From Zygnema cylindricum (taxonomy: Eukaryota; Streptophyta; Zygnematophyceae; Zygnematales; Zygnemataceae), in contig JBBHKE010003399.1 of the NCBI GenBank assembly GCA_037447655.1, positions 1 to 64,000 of the forward strand: 64,000 bases of DNA. Reading direction: 5' to 3'. Of the stretch, positions 22,353 through 33,489 are shown in pieces. The notes under the pieces are model-generated. The model saw only the letters and a program-made list of their open reading frames with translations, did not search any database and was not told the DNA's origin. A program made the position numbers and the translations under genes. Position 1 is the stretch's first letter. Each line of letters starts with the position of its first letter.

Positions 22353-23081
22353 ATGGGCATCGATAAATTTAATGAAACAAAAATTGACTTTTGTCATGGT
22401 TGTATTCTTGGAAAAATGCCTCGTTTAACTTTTCCTTCTTCTTCTTCTCGCTCTTTGGCTCCTCTTGATCTCATTCATAGTGATTTATGTGGTCCTATTC
22501 CAATTCAAAGCATTAGTGGCGCGTCTTATTTTCTCACTTTCATTGATGATTTTTCTCGCGTTACATATGTCTATTTTATGCGACATAAGTCCGAAGTTTT
22601 TACCCATTTTAAACATTTCAAGGCACTTGTGGAAAACCACTTGTCGTCTCGCATCGAAACCATCCGCATGGATAATGGGGGGGAATTTGTTTCGAATGAG
22701 TTTTCCGAGTGTTTACTAACACATGGCATTATTCATCACAAAACCTCTCCCCATTCTCCTCAACAAAATGGTGATGTCGAACGTCTAAATCGCGCTCTCA
22801 TTGACATGTCTCGTTCCCTTCTCCATTTTGCTTCCTTACCTTTTCATTTTTGGGCGGAAGCATTACTAACTTCCTCTTATATTCGAAATCGCTCTTCTAC
22901 CTCTTCTCTTTCTAACAAAACTCCTTTTGAAGCGTGGCATGGCACGAAACCCGATGTCTCTCATTTTCGCATTTTTGGGTGCGAAGCATACTACAAAATT
23001 CTTCCCCTTTCCAATAGTAAATTAGGTCCTCGAGCAATGCGAGGAATTTTTGTGGGATATTCCCCAAATTCCAAAGCATAA
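22353..23081 (+). CDS. Element B integrase
   Basis: 242 codons. CHGCILGK is the pre-integrase zinc end. The DDE triad is visible as HSDLCGP, RMDNGGEF and SPQQNGDVERLNR, all three acidic residues kept. The C-terminus has FEAWHGTKPDVSHFRIFGC and RGIFVGYSPNSKA. This is the best preserved enzyme of the element; it ends at a TAA where RT linker should follow. Confidence 0.88.
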   Translation: MGIDKFNETKIDFCHGCILGKMPRLTFPSSSSRSLAPLDLIHSDLCGPIPIQSISGASYFLTFIDDFSRVTYVYFMRHKSEVFTHFKHFKALVENHLSSRIETIRMDNGGEFVSNEFSECLLTHGIIHHKTSPHSPQQNGDVERLNRALIDMSRSLLHFASLPFHFWAEALLTSSYIRNRSSTSSLSNKTPFEAWHGTKPDVSHFRIFGCEAYYKILPLSNSKLGPRAMRGIFVGYSPNSKA

Positions 23082-24562
23082 CGTATTTGGTGCCCCTCTT
23101 CTCACCGCATTGTCACCACTCGTGACGTTGTTTTTCATGAGACTCCTCTCATACGTACACTTGTACCCAATTTTCTCATCACTCCTCTTCCTAGTTTATT
23201 CCCTCTTTACGAAACTGTCCCCTCTAGTTCTATTATCACCTTGCTTACGCCCCCTTTAACCCCTTCCCAAATTACTCCCCCTTTAACCCCTCACATTTCT
23301 CCTATTTCTACAGTTTTTTCACCTTCTACATATTCTTTCTCTACCTCAAAATCCGGCGATTCTCCTCACACTGTACATCAAGTTGACGATGACGCCAAAA
23401 TCATCAAAGCGACAATTTTTCCTATTATTGATGACGCGACGGTCCTGGACGCGCCAAATTATCATGTCACATATGACGCGACGGTCGTGGACACGCCAAA
23501 TTTTTACGTCGCAAATGACGCTTTGGTCCTTCCATCGACAAATTTACTTTCACGTACTTTGGAAGTTACGTCGTCGGCACATGTGGTTCGTAATTTAGTC
23601 ACTATTACACCTCTTACGCCACCTGTTGAATAACTTGCGCTATGACAAATTACACGTTTTCCCAACCTACGTGGAAATTACGCGAACATCTTGCGCACGC
23701 CAACCTTGCTGACGTCAAAGATCCTCCCACATTAAATGTTGCGTTGAAGCGTCGTGATGTTGACATGTGGCGGCTCGCTGCTACACAAGAATACGATGCA
23801 TTAATGACAAACAATACCACAATACCTGGACGCTTTGTACTCTTCCTCCAAACCGCCGCGCAACTGGTTCCAAGTGGGTCTTCAAAATTAAACGACTTGC
23901 AGATGGTACCGTCGACCGATACAAGGCACGTCTTGTTGCCAAAGGTTACTTACACACAGAAGGCGTTGACTACAACGAGACTTTTGCCCCTGTTGCGAAG
24001 TTTGACTCTATTCTTACTATTTTTGTCCCTTGCAGCACTTCATGATTGGGTATTACAACAACTCGACGTAAAAACTGCTTTTCTTCATGGAAGTCTTGAG
24101 GAAGATATTTTTATGGATCAACAACCTGGTTATGCTATCCCTGGTACCGCAACCCTTATTTGTCATTTACGGCATCAAACCCTTGTCGCATCCTTAATAA
24201 AAGAAGGTTTTAGGGAAATTAGTGCAGATCCTGGGATTTATATTAGAGGAATAGGTGACCAGTTAATCATCATTATTATTTATGTAGATGATTTAATTCT
24301 TGCAGGTCCTAGTAAGTCCTCAATTCATCAGGTCAAAGGCATTCTCTCGTCCTATTGGCCTATGACCGATTTTGGCGATCTTGACTATTGCTTAGGCATC
24401 ACCATTTTACGGCAAAGGTCAACACACATTTTACAAATGAGTCAAGAGCATTACAATCTTGATCTTCTTGAACATTTTGACATGTCCGATTTCAATTCGG
24501 TGCCTACTCCCCTTGATCCCAATACCACTCTCACAAAAGTGTCCTCCGATGGGAATGCCTAA
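23082..24562 (+). pseudogene. Element B linker and reverse transcriptase
   Basis: A proline/threonine-rich linker (to about 23640) is followed by RT split between frames. [32 protein letters not shown] and FAPVAKFD are in the frame of 23767-24045. LDVKTAFLHGSLEEDIFM and IIYVDDLILAG are in the frame ending at 24562. The LYGLKQAP segment between ICHLRHQ and LIKEGFREI is missing, an internal deletion. The enzyme cannot be functional. Confidence 0.85.
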
Positions 24563-24604
24563 GGTGATATAAGCTCATGGTATCAGTCAATTGTAGGTTA
24601 ATTA

Positions 24605-25273
24605 ATGTATGGTATGCTTTGTACACGGCCGAATATATGTATCACCGTTTGTCTTTTGTCTCAATTCTCGCAGTGTGCCACTCAAACTCATCTCCAAGCC
24701 GCCAAACGTGTCCTTCGATACCTTCAAGGAACAAAGCATCTTCACCTCACCTTTTCCCATCTTTCTCCTCCCTCACTTTCCTCCTCTTCCTTTTTTCCGG
24801 ACACTTCGATTATTAGATTTTGTGATGCGGATTGGGGAAATCAAGTCGACGATCGCCGTTCCATTTCTGGTGAATGTTTTTCTTTGGGTGGTGGCCTCGT
24901 CTCTTGGTCATCCCGCAAACAAACCACGGTTTCTCTTTCCTCAACGGAGGCGGAATATATGGTCGACATTACCGCCACAAAGTCGGCTATTTGGTTCCGA
25001 CGCCTTCTTTCCGATCTCTCTTTTCCTCCATCTTCTTCCACCTCCATTTTTTGTGACTCTCAAGGGGTATTGGCTCTTATGAAAAATCCTATTTATCATA
25101 CAAGCACAAAACACATTGACATTCAATTTCATTTTACGCGTGATAAAATTCTTGATGGAACCGTTTCCTTTTCTCATTGTGCTTCCGGCTCTCAACTTGC
25201 CGATTTTTTTACTAAACCTCTTCCTCGTCCCTTATTTCATCATCATATTTACTATGCCGGTCTTCGTGACTAA
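24605..25273 (+). CDS. Element B RNase H domain
   Basis: The frame has RVLRYLQGTKHL, RFCDADWGNQVDDRRSISG, VSWSSRKQTTVSLSSTEAEYM, IFCDSQGVLALMKNP, TSTKHIDIQFHFTRDKI and ADFFTKPL, the usual copia RNase H sequence of motifs, and stops 20 bases before the purine tract. Confidence 0.88.
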   Translation: MYGMLCTRPNICITVCLLSQFSQCATQTHLQAAKRVLRYLQGTKHLHLTFSHLSPPSLSSSSFFPDTSIIRFCDADWGNQVDDRRSISGECFSLGGGLVSWSSRKQTTVSLSSTEAEYMVDITATKSAIWFRRLLSDLSFPPSSSTSIFCDSQGVLALMKNPIYHTSTKHIDIQFHFTRDKILDGTVSFSHCASGSQLADFFTKPLPRPLFHHHIYYAGLRD

Positions 25274-25295
25274 TCACGCTTTAATCTAGGGGGGG

Positions 25296-25767
25296 TGTTG
25301 AAATTCACTTAAAACATTCTAAAAACTACTTGTTGTTTTCTACACTACTTTTGGAGTCCTAATTGCTACACTATAAGTCTAGTACTTTGGTTTAGCGTTG
25401 TGTACTTTATTTAATGGAATGTACATACCTTTATTAGAATTATTGATTCTTACGTAGGAATCCTTTTAGACTTAGATTCCTTTTACCGTAGCTAGATGTA
25501 CCTTCCTAAGTTAGGCTTTAGATTAGATGTACCTTTAAAGTCTTTTTGCGGCTACCTCTTAATCCGTCTTACTAAAAGACTACCTTGTTTTGTTAAGTAA
25601 AACTACTGAATCAAGAAGACACTCTAACGACGATCCTCTCACTCGTACTCTTGTTCATCGCTACTCTTGTTGTCTTCTCTATCTTGGCCCTTTTTTCTTC
25701 TTTCGGCCTATTTTTTATATTTTGTCATATTAAGTCTTTTCGGCCTTTTATGGCCTCCCATTCAATA
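25296..25767 (+). repeat. 3' LTR of element B
   Basis: 472 bp, nearly identical to the 5' LTR; one obvious difference is about 9 extra bases near 25535. Confidence 0.93.
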
Positions 25768-25772
25768 GCAAG

Positions 25773-26030
25773 TGCTCTTCCGCGACATCAATGAAACACC
25801 TAAACCCTAAACTATTAGACTAACAACGAGAACACTACCAACACTTTTTATAAAACCATAAATAGCAAAAACACTGCACACTATCACATCAACAACTATG
25901 AAATGCTAAACCCAAGTTACCTTTTGTGAGGTTATAGTTCGTTGTTCAATTTTTGATCTATTCATATAATTCATTTGATATTTGTAATGCTTTTAAACAT
26001 GAAAGGTAGTTCCTCTGTCAAGACTTATAA
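25773..26030. other. No feature recognised
   Basis: Short AT-rich spacer between element B and the next LTR. Confidence 0.4.
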
Positions 26031-27470
26031 TGTTGGAATCTACATTTACGGAATGTTGGTACGTAGTTAGTGTGGATTAGATTTAGTTGTGCGTCACTTC
26101 ACGGATTTGGTTTTGTTTCATTTAGTTTAATTTAGTATTTCGTGCGTGTACGTTTCACATGTACAAGATTACATTAGATTTGATTTGTTTTGTTTCGTTT
26201 GAGTTCTAAATTAGTATTTTTACAAGTTTCGTTTCGTGCGACGTACGTTTAGTAGTTTCGTTTCGCGTAAGTTTATTTTGCCGTACACAACTTTGTTAGT
26301 TTCGTTTCTAGTAGTTCCACTTTGCGTTGTACCATATCTGGGTCTAACTATATTTTGACGCTTCTAGAGTTAGTGTTCTAGATTGCTTCCACGGCTAAGT
26401 TAAAAAGCCATCGTGTGAGTTAGGGTACTTTCGCATGTGCTAAAGTTACAGTTAGTTTCTGTCATTTTCTTTCATAGCTTAGAAAAAAACAAGAAAATCC
26501 GCAGCCGTACCAAAAAATGAATTTAACCCCGTACAAATTGCGTTACCTTGAAACTTTACACGTACATAATTTGTCGTCTAGCGCCATGCAATTTGTCGTT
26601 TAGCGCATTTCAACCCATTTTCACGTCCTTCCAACACATGTTCAAACTTTACATCAAATCACCTCACGAGGAGATTTTAAATATAGTCTAATAAGGTGAG
26701 CAAATAGGAAGATGCTGCCGCACGTGTCGGAAGTTTTTTCAATTTTTGTGCAAGGAGTACCAAAAAAAAAAATTCCACTGCACGTTTACAGCCTGTGCAT
26801 ACACTTTTCCGTGCGCTAATTTCCATAGAAGGGCCGTCCCTCACAAACACACGTGTCTTCACACATACGACATAGGAAATACATTGGGTCGGAAGTGGGA
26901 AAACGAAAAACGAAACTGCATTTTTGTTTGACAACGAAAGGTATTTTAAGATTTTGACACGTCGACAATGTGGCGTACAGACATTACGAAGTCACAAAAA
27001 TACGAAGTCACAAAAATTGTTCAGTGTGCGGAGAGACGCCTCAAATTGAAGCCGAATGGAAGTTTCGCCTCATTTCGTGTACCACTTCATCTGTCACATT
27101 GTTTTGTACACATCTACGTAAGTCATTTTTTTTAAGTAACAAGTTATTTGCGTTTTCATCAGAATGCTTTGAAAGTTGTACGGACAATCTTCGATAAAAA
27201 AAAACTAACAAGACTACGTTTCGGTTACATTCGAAAGTACTCTTAGATAGAATAAATTAGGAATTATAATCAAGAGTCAATTAAGGAAGAACGAATTAAG
27301 AAAAGTGTAATGTTTAAGGATTGAGTTAATATGAGTTTATTTTATTGAGTATTCAATTTGCCTCTATTTTGGATTATGAGCTTTCAATGTGTTGTAACGT
27401 TTGATTTCATTTTAATTTCGCTTCTGCATTGAGACATTTAAGTATTTGTGAGCATATTCGGATTGACTCT
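26031..27470 (+). mobile_element. Solo LTR related to family A, split by a MITE
   Basis: Left part 26031-26423 starts TGTTGGAATCTACATT and runs through GACGCTTCTAGAGTTAG and GCTAAGTTAAAA. The right part resumes at 27243 with TTAGATAGAATAAATTAG and runs to TTCGCTTCTGCATTG and ATATTCGGATTG, the family-A LTR end. The intact family-A LTR has GAATTAGATATT at the junction, showing the uninterrupted site. The right border is approximate. Confidence 0.65.
26424..27242. mobile_element. Harbinger-type MITE inserted in the LTR
   Basis: Ends GGGTACTTTCGCATG and ATTCGAAAGTACTC are inverted; TTA flanks both sides (26421-26423 and 27243-27245). The interior matches 49731-50674 in reverse. Three-base TTA duplication and GGG... 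ends fit PIF/Harbinger. Confidence 0.75.
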
Positions 27471-27479
27471 TATTCCAAT

Positions 27480-28061
27480 CATCCTCTTCCTAATTCTGCA
27501 CTGGTCTTCTTGTCAATCCGTTCCTCGAATCGACCTTTGTTGACAACTAAAATCCGTCTGGGTGACGGTTGTGGTGTAGAAGTTGAAGGTCGACTTTTCG
27601 CACTTCTTAAAACATTTTGCTTCATTATAATACAATATAAATGTAAAAAAAAAATAACTTTATCAAGAATGCGCTATGGTAAACTATACGAGTACTTGGG
27701 AACAAAAAAAGGTGTTGGAAAAGACTAACTTAAATGATGGGAAGCAAAACAAAAAAATAGTGCAAAGAAACTCATAAGCATACAAAAGGCACGCCAAACT
27801 AAGACAGTCAGTGAGCAATAATCATGAAAACTACAACATAATAATGCCCACTAACTAACACTACACCGTATATCACTGTTAATGTTAATATTTTTTTTTC
27901 CACTTTAAACATCATTTATCCGTATTCAATTGTCCGTATTTCACATGGAGAACCTCAATCGGAAGGTGAGAATCATGGCTTTCAATCGCAACCGTCAGAT
28001 CCATAATCCGACAAGTGTGTACGGAAAAAAGATGTGTTTAGTGGCAAATAAAGCATTAACA
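27480..28061. other. Flank plus dispersed repeat, no gene
   Basis: From about 27830 this shares sequence with 17440-17670. Earlier part has short open frames that resemble nothing known. Confidence 0.5.
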
Positions 28062-28069
28062 CTAATAGG

Positions 28070-28499
28070 CAATGTTGCCTATTGGGTAAAATTAAATTGG
28101 AATAAATACAACATTCGATATATCCATTATTGATATATCAAAGGCCTCTATATATCGCACCGGGACCAAGAAAATTATATCGCTAAATCTTTGGTAGGAG
28201 GTGGCTATCTGTACATATTTAGTATAGTAAACCGTACGTTGAATCGTACAGAATATCGTAAGGAGGATCCGCCTCCCCCCCCCCACTAAGCTCGCGCCGG
28301 GAGGGGGAGGGAGTGGTTGATTTTTTTTGACCTAGCGATACTTCGATATATCGCGATAGAAATATATCGTAATATCGACCAATATATTGCGTAGATATTA
28401 GGATATTGAGATCTTCGATATGACGATATATCGATTGTCGGGTACCCAAAATTAGGTGCATATCGAACATCGCCAAGTCGCCTTTGATGCACAACACTA
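28070..28499. mobile_element. hAT-type MITE
   Basis: Ends CAATGTTGCCTATT and GATGCACAACACTA; flanks CTAATAGG (28062-28069) and CTAATAGC (28500-28507) form an 8-bp duplication with one mismatch. The unoccupied repeat copy at about 17656 has CTAATAGC once. Confidence 0.75.
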
Positions 28500-28507
28500 C
28501 TAATAGC

Positions 28508-29455
28508 AACACACGGTTGAACGAGAAATGTAACGAACCTAACCTGTACATAACCAAACCACAACATGGCGAAAGATCTTATAAAAGCAACTCTTTAAGG
28601 GTCCCAGGCTCGGGGGGGGTAAGTGGAGGAAGTTAGGTAACAAACCGATGAACCAAAATGTCATATGGATGAAGTACAATCGGTCCACAATATACGATCG
28701 TCGCGTACCACTTGTCAACTCGTAGTGGGAAAAGGTAATGCGACAGAAGTACTGAAATGAATTCACTCTCGAGTGAGATATCCGTGTCAGATAACTGACG
28801 GGAGCTTTCTTGCACCCCAATCTAATCTACGGGATGCCACGCCTGCCTATAAGGTCAAAGTCCAACCCTGTCAAAAACGTATCGTAATTTTAGAATAATC
28901 GTAGAATTAAAAATAACATTAAATACAATACAGTCAAACGTGCATCTCTTCGTTTACCAGAAGTGTTAACACCCCGATTTGCAACTTGCCGTCTTCAGTT
29001 CGAATCACAGATCAGCGTCGCGAAAAATATTGATAGGGTAGTGATATATAAAGTGACGGGGTCTTCTCCCACCCCATTTCTTGATATGCAGGATGTCAAA
29101 CCTACCTATGAGCATTCGGGAAAAAAATCCCAATTTCTCTGGGAATATACTGATTATCAGTTTGATTTGTTTTTGTTTCAAAAAATTACTTTTTTCCATT
29201 CGATTTTTGTGTAACTTTTTTTTTTTAAGATAAATAACTAACTTTTTTTTGTTTTTTTTAATATATGTTTGCTTTTACCCTCTATTATTTGTGCATTTTT
29301 TTATTTAGGCTTGGCAGTTTTAAACAACAGTGCAGTACCTTTTGCCTTATTTTATTGGCACTGTTTTTGGTCATTAGCCAATGAAGAAAGAAACGAAAAA
29401 AGAAAGAAAAAACAAACAAAAAAAATGAATATCTTTGTACAAATGTACAGATATG
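28508..29455. other. No gene recognised
   Basis: Mixed AT-rich DNA with poly-T tracts near 29220. Several short frames, none recognisable. Confidence 0.45.
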
Positions 29456-29460
29456 TCAAG

Positions 29461-30129
29461 TGTTGAAGTACAATTTCAGTTATGTAAATAGTGAACCGTA
29501 TTTTTCAGATGTATGATTGTGCGTACACAATTTTGAGTAAGGCAGTGTCGTTTTACGTTCCTTTACGTTGGTTCATGTAACCTTGCTGTTCGTGTACGGA
29601 TACCTTTTGACTATCCGGACACACTTTGTAATCATTGTACTCATTTTGTCTTTTAGCTTTGTGAAACATTATTATCGTTAATTACGTTTGTTCGCACTTG
29701 TTCAAGCGTGCGTCAAAATGTACCTTCACAATATATTTTGTAGATTAATGATTCTTTCATCCTAGATTCCTTGTACTAAATAATCTTTTTGTCCTTTACT
29801 CCGCCGTCCACCGACTTTGTCATAGGCCGTCACTAGTTATACATTTTTGTCCTTTGCGGCTTCGATTCTCTTGTGGATATCGTGTACCTAGTCCACTCTT
29901 AATCTATAGTTAGGTTTAGTACTTAGCTTGTTCAGTTCTCTACATTCGAATTAACCGATTATAATGAGAAGACATTTTCTCCTTGTGCTTTTCCTTTTGT
30001 TTCTTCTTGTCTCTTTTGCCATTATCTTGTGCTTCTATTTTCTCCTTTGTAATGATTCTACTCTGTTTGATCTTTGATGTCTTTCTCCGATTTTTCTATC
30101 TTTCGCCCACCATGCCTTTTCATTCAATA
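29461..30129 (+). mobile_element. Solo LTR, family B type
   Basis: 669 bp, TGTTGAAGTACAATTTC...CATTCAATA, with a perfect target duplication TCAAG on both sides (29456-29460 and 30130-30134). Shares the family-B terminus and an ATG exactly 18 bases before its end (30112), reading MPFHSI. Confidence 0.88.
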
Positions 30130-30134
30130 TCAAG

Positions 30135-31420
30135 CTTTTACTAATTATCGACGAGCTTATCGATGAGCTTATCGACGAGCTTAGCTACGCACAGAGGATA
30201 AATGTTATTATTTTAAATATAATTAGTATCTAATCTGATTTAACTAATGTGTATTCCAAATTTTTTAATCAGTTTTTTTTTTTTTTAATTGTATAGGTTT
30301 TTCATATAATTACACGCAAATTAGGTGGATTTCATTCACAAACCATGTGGTTGTCAGATTATAGAATTATATTTAAGTACAGCATCGTGTTAAAAATGAA
30401 CATTACCGTTCTTTTAAAATAATTGAATGTCTTAAACTAAAGGTATTTATATTTTTAAATTTTCGGCATAGTCCTCTTGACTGGGTCATCTTGCACCTCA
30501 ATTCTTAATCCACAATATGTCACACCTACCTATGAGCCTTCGCCGACAATTAAATTTACACACATATGGGTACTTATACAAGAGTTATAAGAAAAATATA
30601 AAACAGTGGTTTTTGCGATCACATATTATTCTTATGCATTACGAAACAAAAATTCAATCTGTTCTGTCAAGGGTCAAGAATGGAGTTTGTGACATGTATG
30701 GGTGTGTATTGCAATTGAAACTAACATATATAATGGTAATTAGTGAAAAGCTTATATGCGTTGGCATAACTTGAACATTATAACTAGGCCAACAAAAGAA
30801 AAGAAAAAATGTGATCGGTTGAGTGTCCAAAATGGCGTTTATGGCGTGTATTAATGTCTATTGTTTAATCTTACAAATAAACATAAAACTATCCAATTAT
30901 ATGATTATTTATATGGATTCTCAAAACCTAATAAACCTTATCCAAGGTTTGAAGACAATAACGTCATTCGGTGTCGGTGAAGATTGAAAATGGCGTTTCA
31001 CGATTTACATTGGAAGTTATTTTAACAATTTAGCATGATATATTTTAGGTCCAGTAGGGATATTATATCAAACGTCTCGGATTTGCACTGTTTGATAAAC
31101 CAGACGTAGATTTAAAACACCACAATTTTAACATGTTTCCATGAGTGTTAGGACATATGACTTTTGGACAATGTATGCGTCCTCGCAAAAGTTTCTAATA
31201 GCATGTTTTGAATTAAATAATAGAATTAGACAAAACACGACTATTTACAAGTTATAAAAAGTATTGCATTAAGATTTTGTTAATATAAAGAAAAGCCATC
31301 TTATTAAGCACTTTAAGACAAAATTTAGTAAACGTATAAACATATCAATGAAAACAAAAAAGGAAAAAAATCCAGTGAATGCAATGGAGATAATATCTTT
31401 CATTCTTTCCGTTTTTGGCC
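30135..31420. other. No gene recognised; short 12-bp repeat
   Basis: CGACGAGCTTAT is repeated about three times at 30148-30182. The rest is AT-rich DNA with short frames only. Confidence 0.5.
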
Positions 31421-31424
31421 CTCC

Positions 31425-32000
31425 GTTCCTCCCTCCCACCCACCCTCCCTCCCTCGATCCCTCCCTACCCCCCTCTCTCTTCCTCTCCTCCCTCCCTCGC
31501 TCCCTCCCTCCCACACCCTTCTCCCCCCTTTCCCTCCCTCCCTCCCTCTCTTCATCCCTCTTTCCCTCCCTCCCCTCTCTTTCTCTCTCTTTCCCTCCCT
31601 CCCTCTCTCTCTCTCTTTCCATGACTGTCCATTCCTTCTTTCCCTCCCTCGCACCCCTCTCCCTCCCCTCCACTGTCCATCCTTTACCTCCCTCCTCACC
31701 CCACTCTCTTCTCCCTTCTACCACCCTCCATCCCTCTCTTTCTCTTTCTTTCATCTCCTCCCTTTCATTTTCCTTCCTTCCCTCACTCCCTCCCTCCCTC
31801 CCTCTCTTTCTCCCTCTTTCCCTCCCTCCCACTATCCATCCTTTCCCTCCATCTCTTTCTCCCTCGACCCCCCTTCCTTTCTCCCTCCCTCTTTCCCTCG
31901 CTCCGTTCCTCACTTCCTCCCTCCCTCTATTTCTCATATTTTCCCTCCCTCTCTCTCTTCCTCCCTCTTTCCCTCCCTCCCTCCCTCCCTCCTTCCTACT
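31425..32000. repeat. Pyrimidine-rich low-complexity tract
   Basis: Irregular CCCT/CCTC/TCTC repeats on the plus strand running into an assembly gap. Long frames over it are repeat artefacts. Confidence 0.9.
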
Positions 32001-32578
32001 NNNNNNNNNNNNNNNNNNNNNNNNNNNNNNNNNNNNNNNNNNNNNNNNNNNNNNNNNNNNNNNNNNNNNNNNNNNNNNNNNNNNNNNNNNNNNNNNNNNN
32101 NNNNNNNNNNNNNNNNNNNNNNNNNNNNNNNNNNNNNNNNNNNNNNNNNNNNNNNNNNNNNNNNNNNNNNNNNNNNNNNNNNNNNNNNNNNNNNNNNNNN
32201 NNNNNNNNNNNNNNNNNNNNNNNNNNNNNNNNNNNNNNNNNNNNNNNNNNNNNNNNNNNNNNNNNNNNNNNNNNNNNNNNNNNNNNNNNNNNNNNNNNNN
32301 NNNNNNNNNNNNNNNNNNNNNNNNNNNNNNNNNNNNNNNNNNNNNNNNNNNNNNNNNNNNNNNNNNNNNNNNNNNNNNNNNNNNNNNNNNNNNNNNNNNN
32401 NNNNNNNNNNNNNNNNNNNNNNNNNNNNNNNNNNNNNNNNNNNNNNNNNNNNNNNNNNNNNNNNNNNNNNNNNNNNNNNNNNNNNNNNNNNNNNNNNNNN
32501 NNNNNNNNNNNNNNNNNNNNNNNNNNNNNNNNNNNNNNNNNNNNNNNNNNNNNNNNNNNNNNNNNNNNNNNNNNNNNN
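32001..32578. other. Assembly gap (N)
   Basis: 578 undetermined bases; the gap begins inside the low-complexity tract, so its true length is uncertain. Confidence 1.
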
Positions 32579-32672
32579 ATCTATTAATTTACAGTACAGG
32601 TTTAGATCTTTTTGTAAACCTGTTTTTTTTATAAAAAGACACTCAAAAAAAGATCAAACAACGGTAGGTTTT

Positions 32673-33027
32673 GTTTAAACCATAGTTCAAAAGTAGGCCG
32701 CCTTTAGCGTAAGTTGTGTTACGGGCTTTCCATGTGATCATCTTAGATCGCTACTTTGATCAACTACCGTCCGATCGTCCAAATCTGACGGTTTAAATGA
32801 AAAATACTTCAAAACTCACAGAAAAATATTTTTTTTGTCCAAATGTTTTTCTAGATTTGGACATGACATTTAATTATCTATTGATCGATGTGCAACTCAA
32901 CCCTGTTACTATTTTATTTCATTTTGCAGCCAATACAATATGGGTCTTAAGGTAGTATTGTAAGTTTTACGTACAATAGGCACATTGTATGGGCGACTTT
33001 CACCTACTTTAAAACTATGGTTTAAAC
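32673..33027. mobile_element. MITE with GTTTAAACCATAGTT ends
   Basis: Inverted ends GTTTAAACCATAGTTCAAAA and the complement of it (CTTTAAAACTATGGTTTAAAC) bracket 355 bp. The interior matches 49400-49722 closely (GTAAGTTGTGTTA.GGGC, GATCGCTACTTTG, GTCC..ATCTGACGGTTTAAAT). No coding capacity. Superfamily not assigned. Confidence 0.7.
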
Positions 33028-33486
33028 TAGAGAAAAATTCTAATCTTCAATTTTACTAAGTTAAAATCAACAGTCCGCATTCGAATGTGATGTCTCGTTG
33101 TTTTTCTTGGAGCGGATTGTTTTTATAGTTGCGTTTCACGTTCGCAGTTGTCAGTTGGCGATGCGGCTGTGTCGGCAACCATGCGGGGATAACCGAAAAA
33201 TTGCAAGACTCACTGCACCGCAAATCGCTATTTTCGCATAAGATTAAAAAGCGTTAATAACGCTAATTGGGAATTTGAAAATTTTCAAATAAACAAATAT
33301 TCAATTTTTTTACCTTTGCTTATTTGGGTTTTTCAAAAAAAATTAGAAAAGCCTAACATTGCTTACATTATTAAAGGTATTTGTACAAAATCTTTGAAAT
33401 CGTACGCCGTCACTTAATTTTACCGTCCGTACTTGTTAGACTATTTTATAAAAGTTAATTTTTTTTTTTCGTTTCAATTTTTAGGC
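33028..33486. repeat. Dispersed repeat, shared with 47840-47985
   Basis: 33085-33200 matches 47855-47975 (CGAATGTGA.GT.TCGTTG, TTCTTGGAGC, ATTGTTTTTATAGT, TTCACGTTCG, GGCGATG.GGCT). Rest without features. Confidence 0.5.
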
Positions 33487-33489
33487 TTA

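Larger units (their letters stand above)
20309..25767 (+). mobile_element. Ty1/copia LTR retrotransposon, element B
   Basis: LTRs 20309-20772 and 25296-25767 are nearly identical. The element is flanked by the perfect target duplication GCAAG (20304-20308 and 25768-25772), which fixes the ends as TGTTG...CAATA. The purine tract CTAGGGGGGG precedes the right LTR. Internal order is gag, protease, integrase, RT, RNase H. The reading frames carry several stops, frameshifts and one deletion although the LTRs are similar, so it was probably mobilised in trans as a defective RNA or decayed quickly. Confidence 0.95.

Noticed and set aside
28975-29020. AGTTCGAATC as a B box of a tRNA or SINE
   Set aside because: No A box, no stems and no second copy seen.
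31269-32634. Long frame across the pyrimidine tract and the N gap
   Set aside because: Low-complexity repeat plus undetermined bases; no domain and no codon bias.
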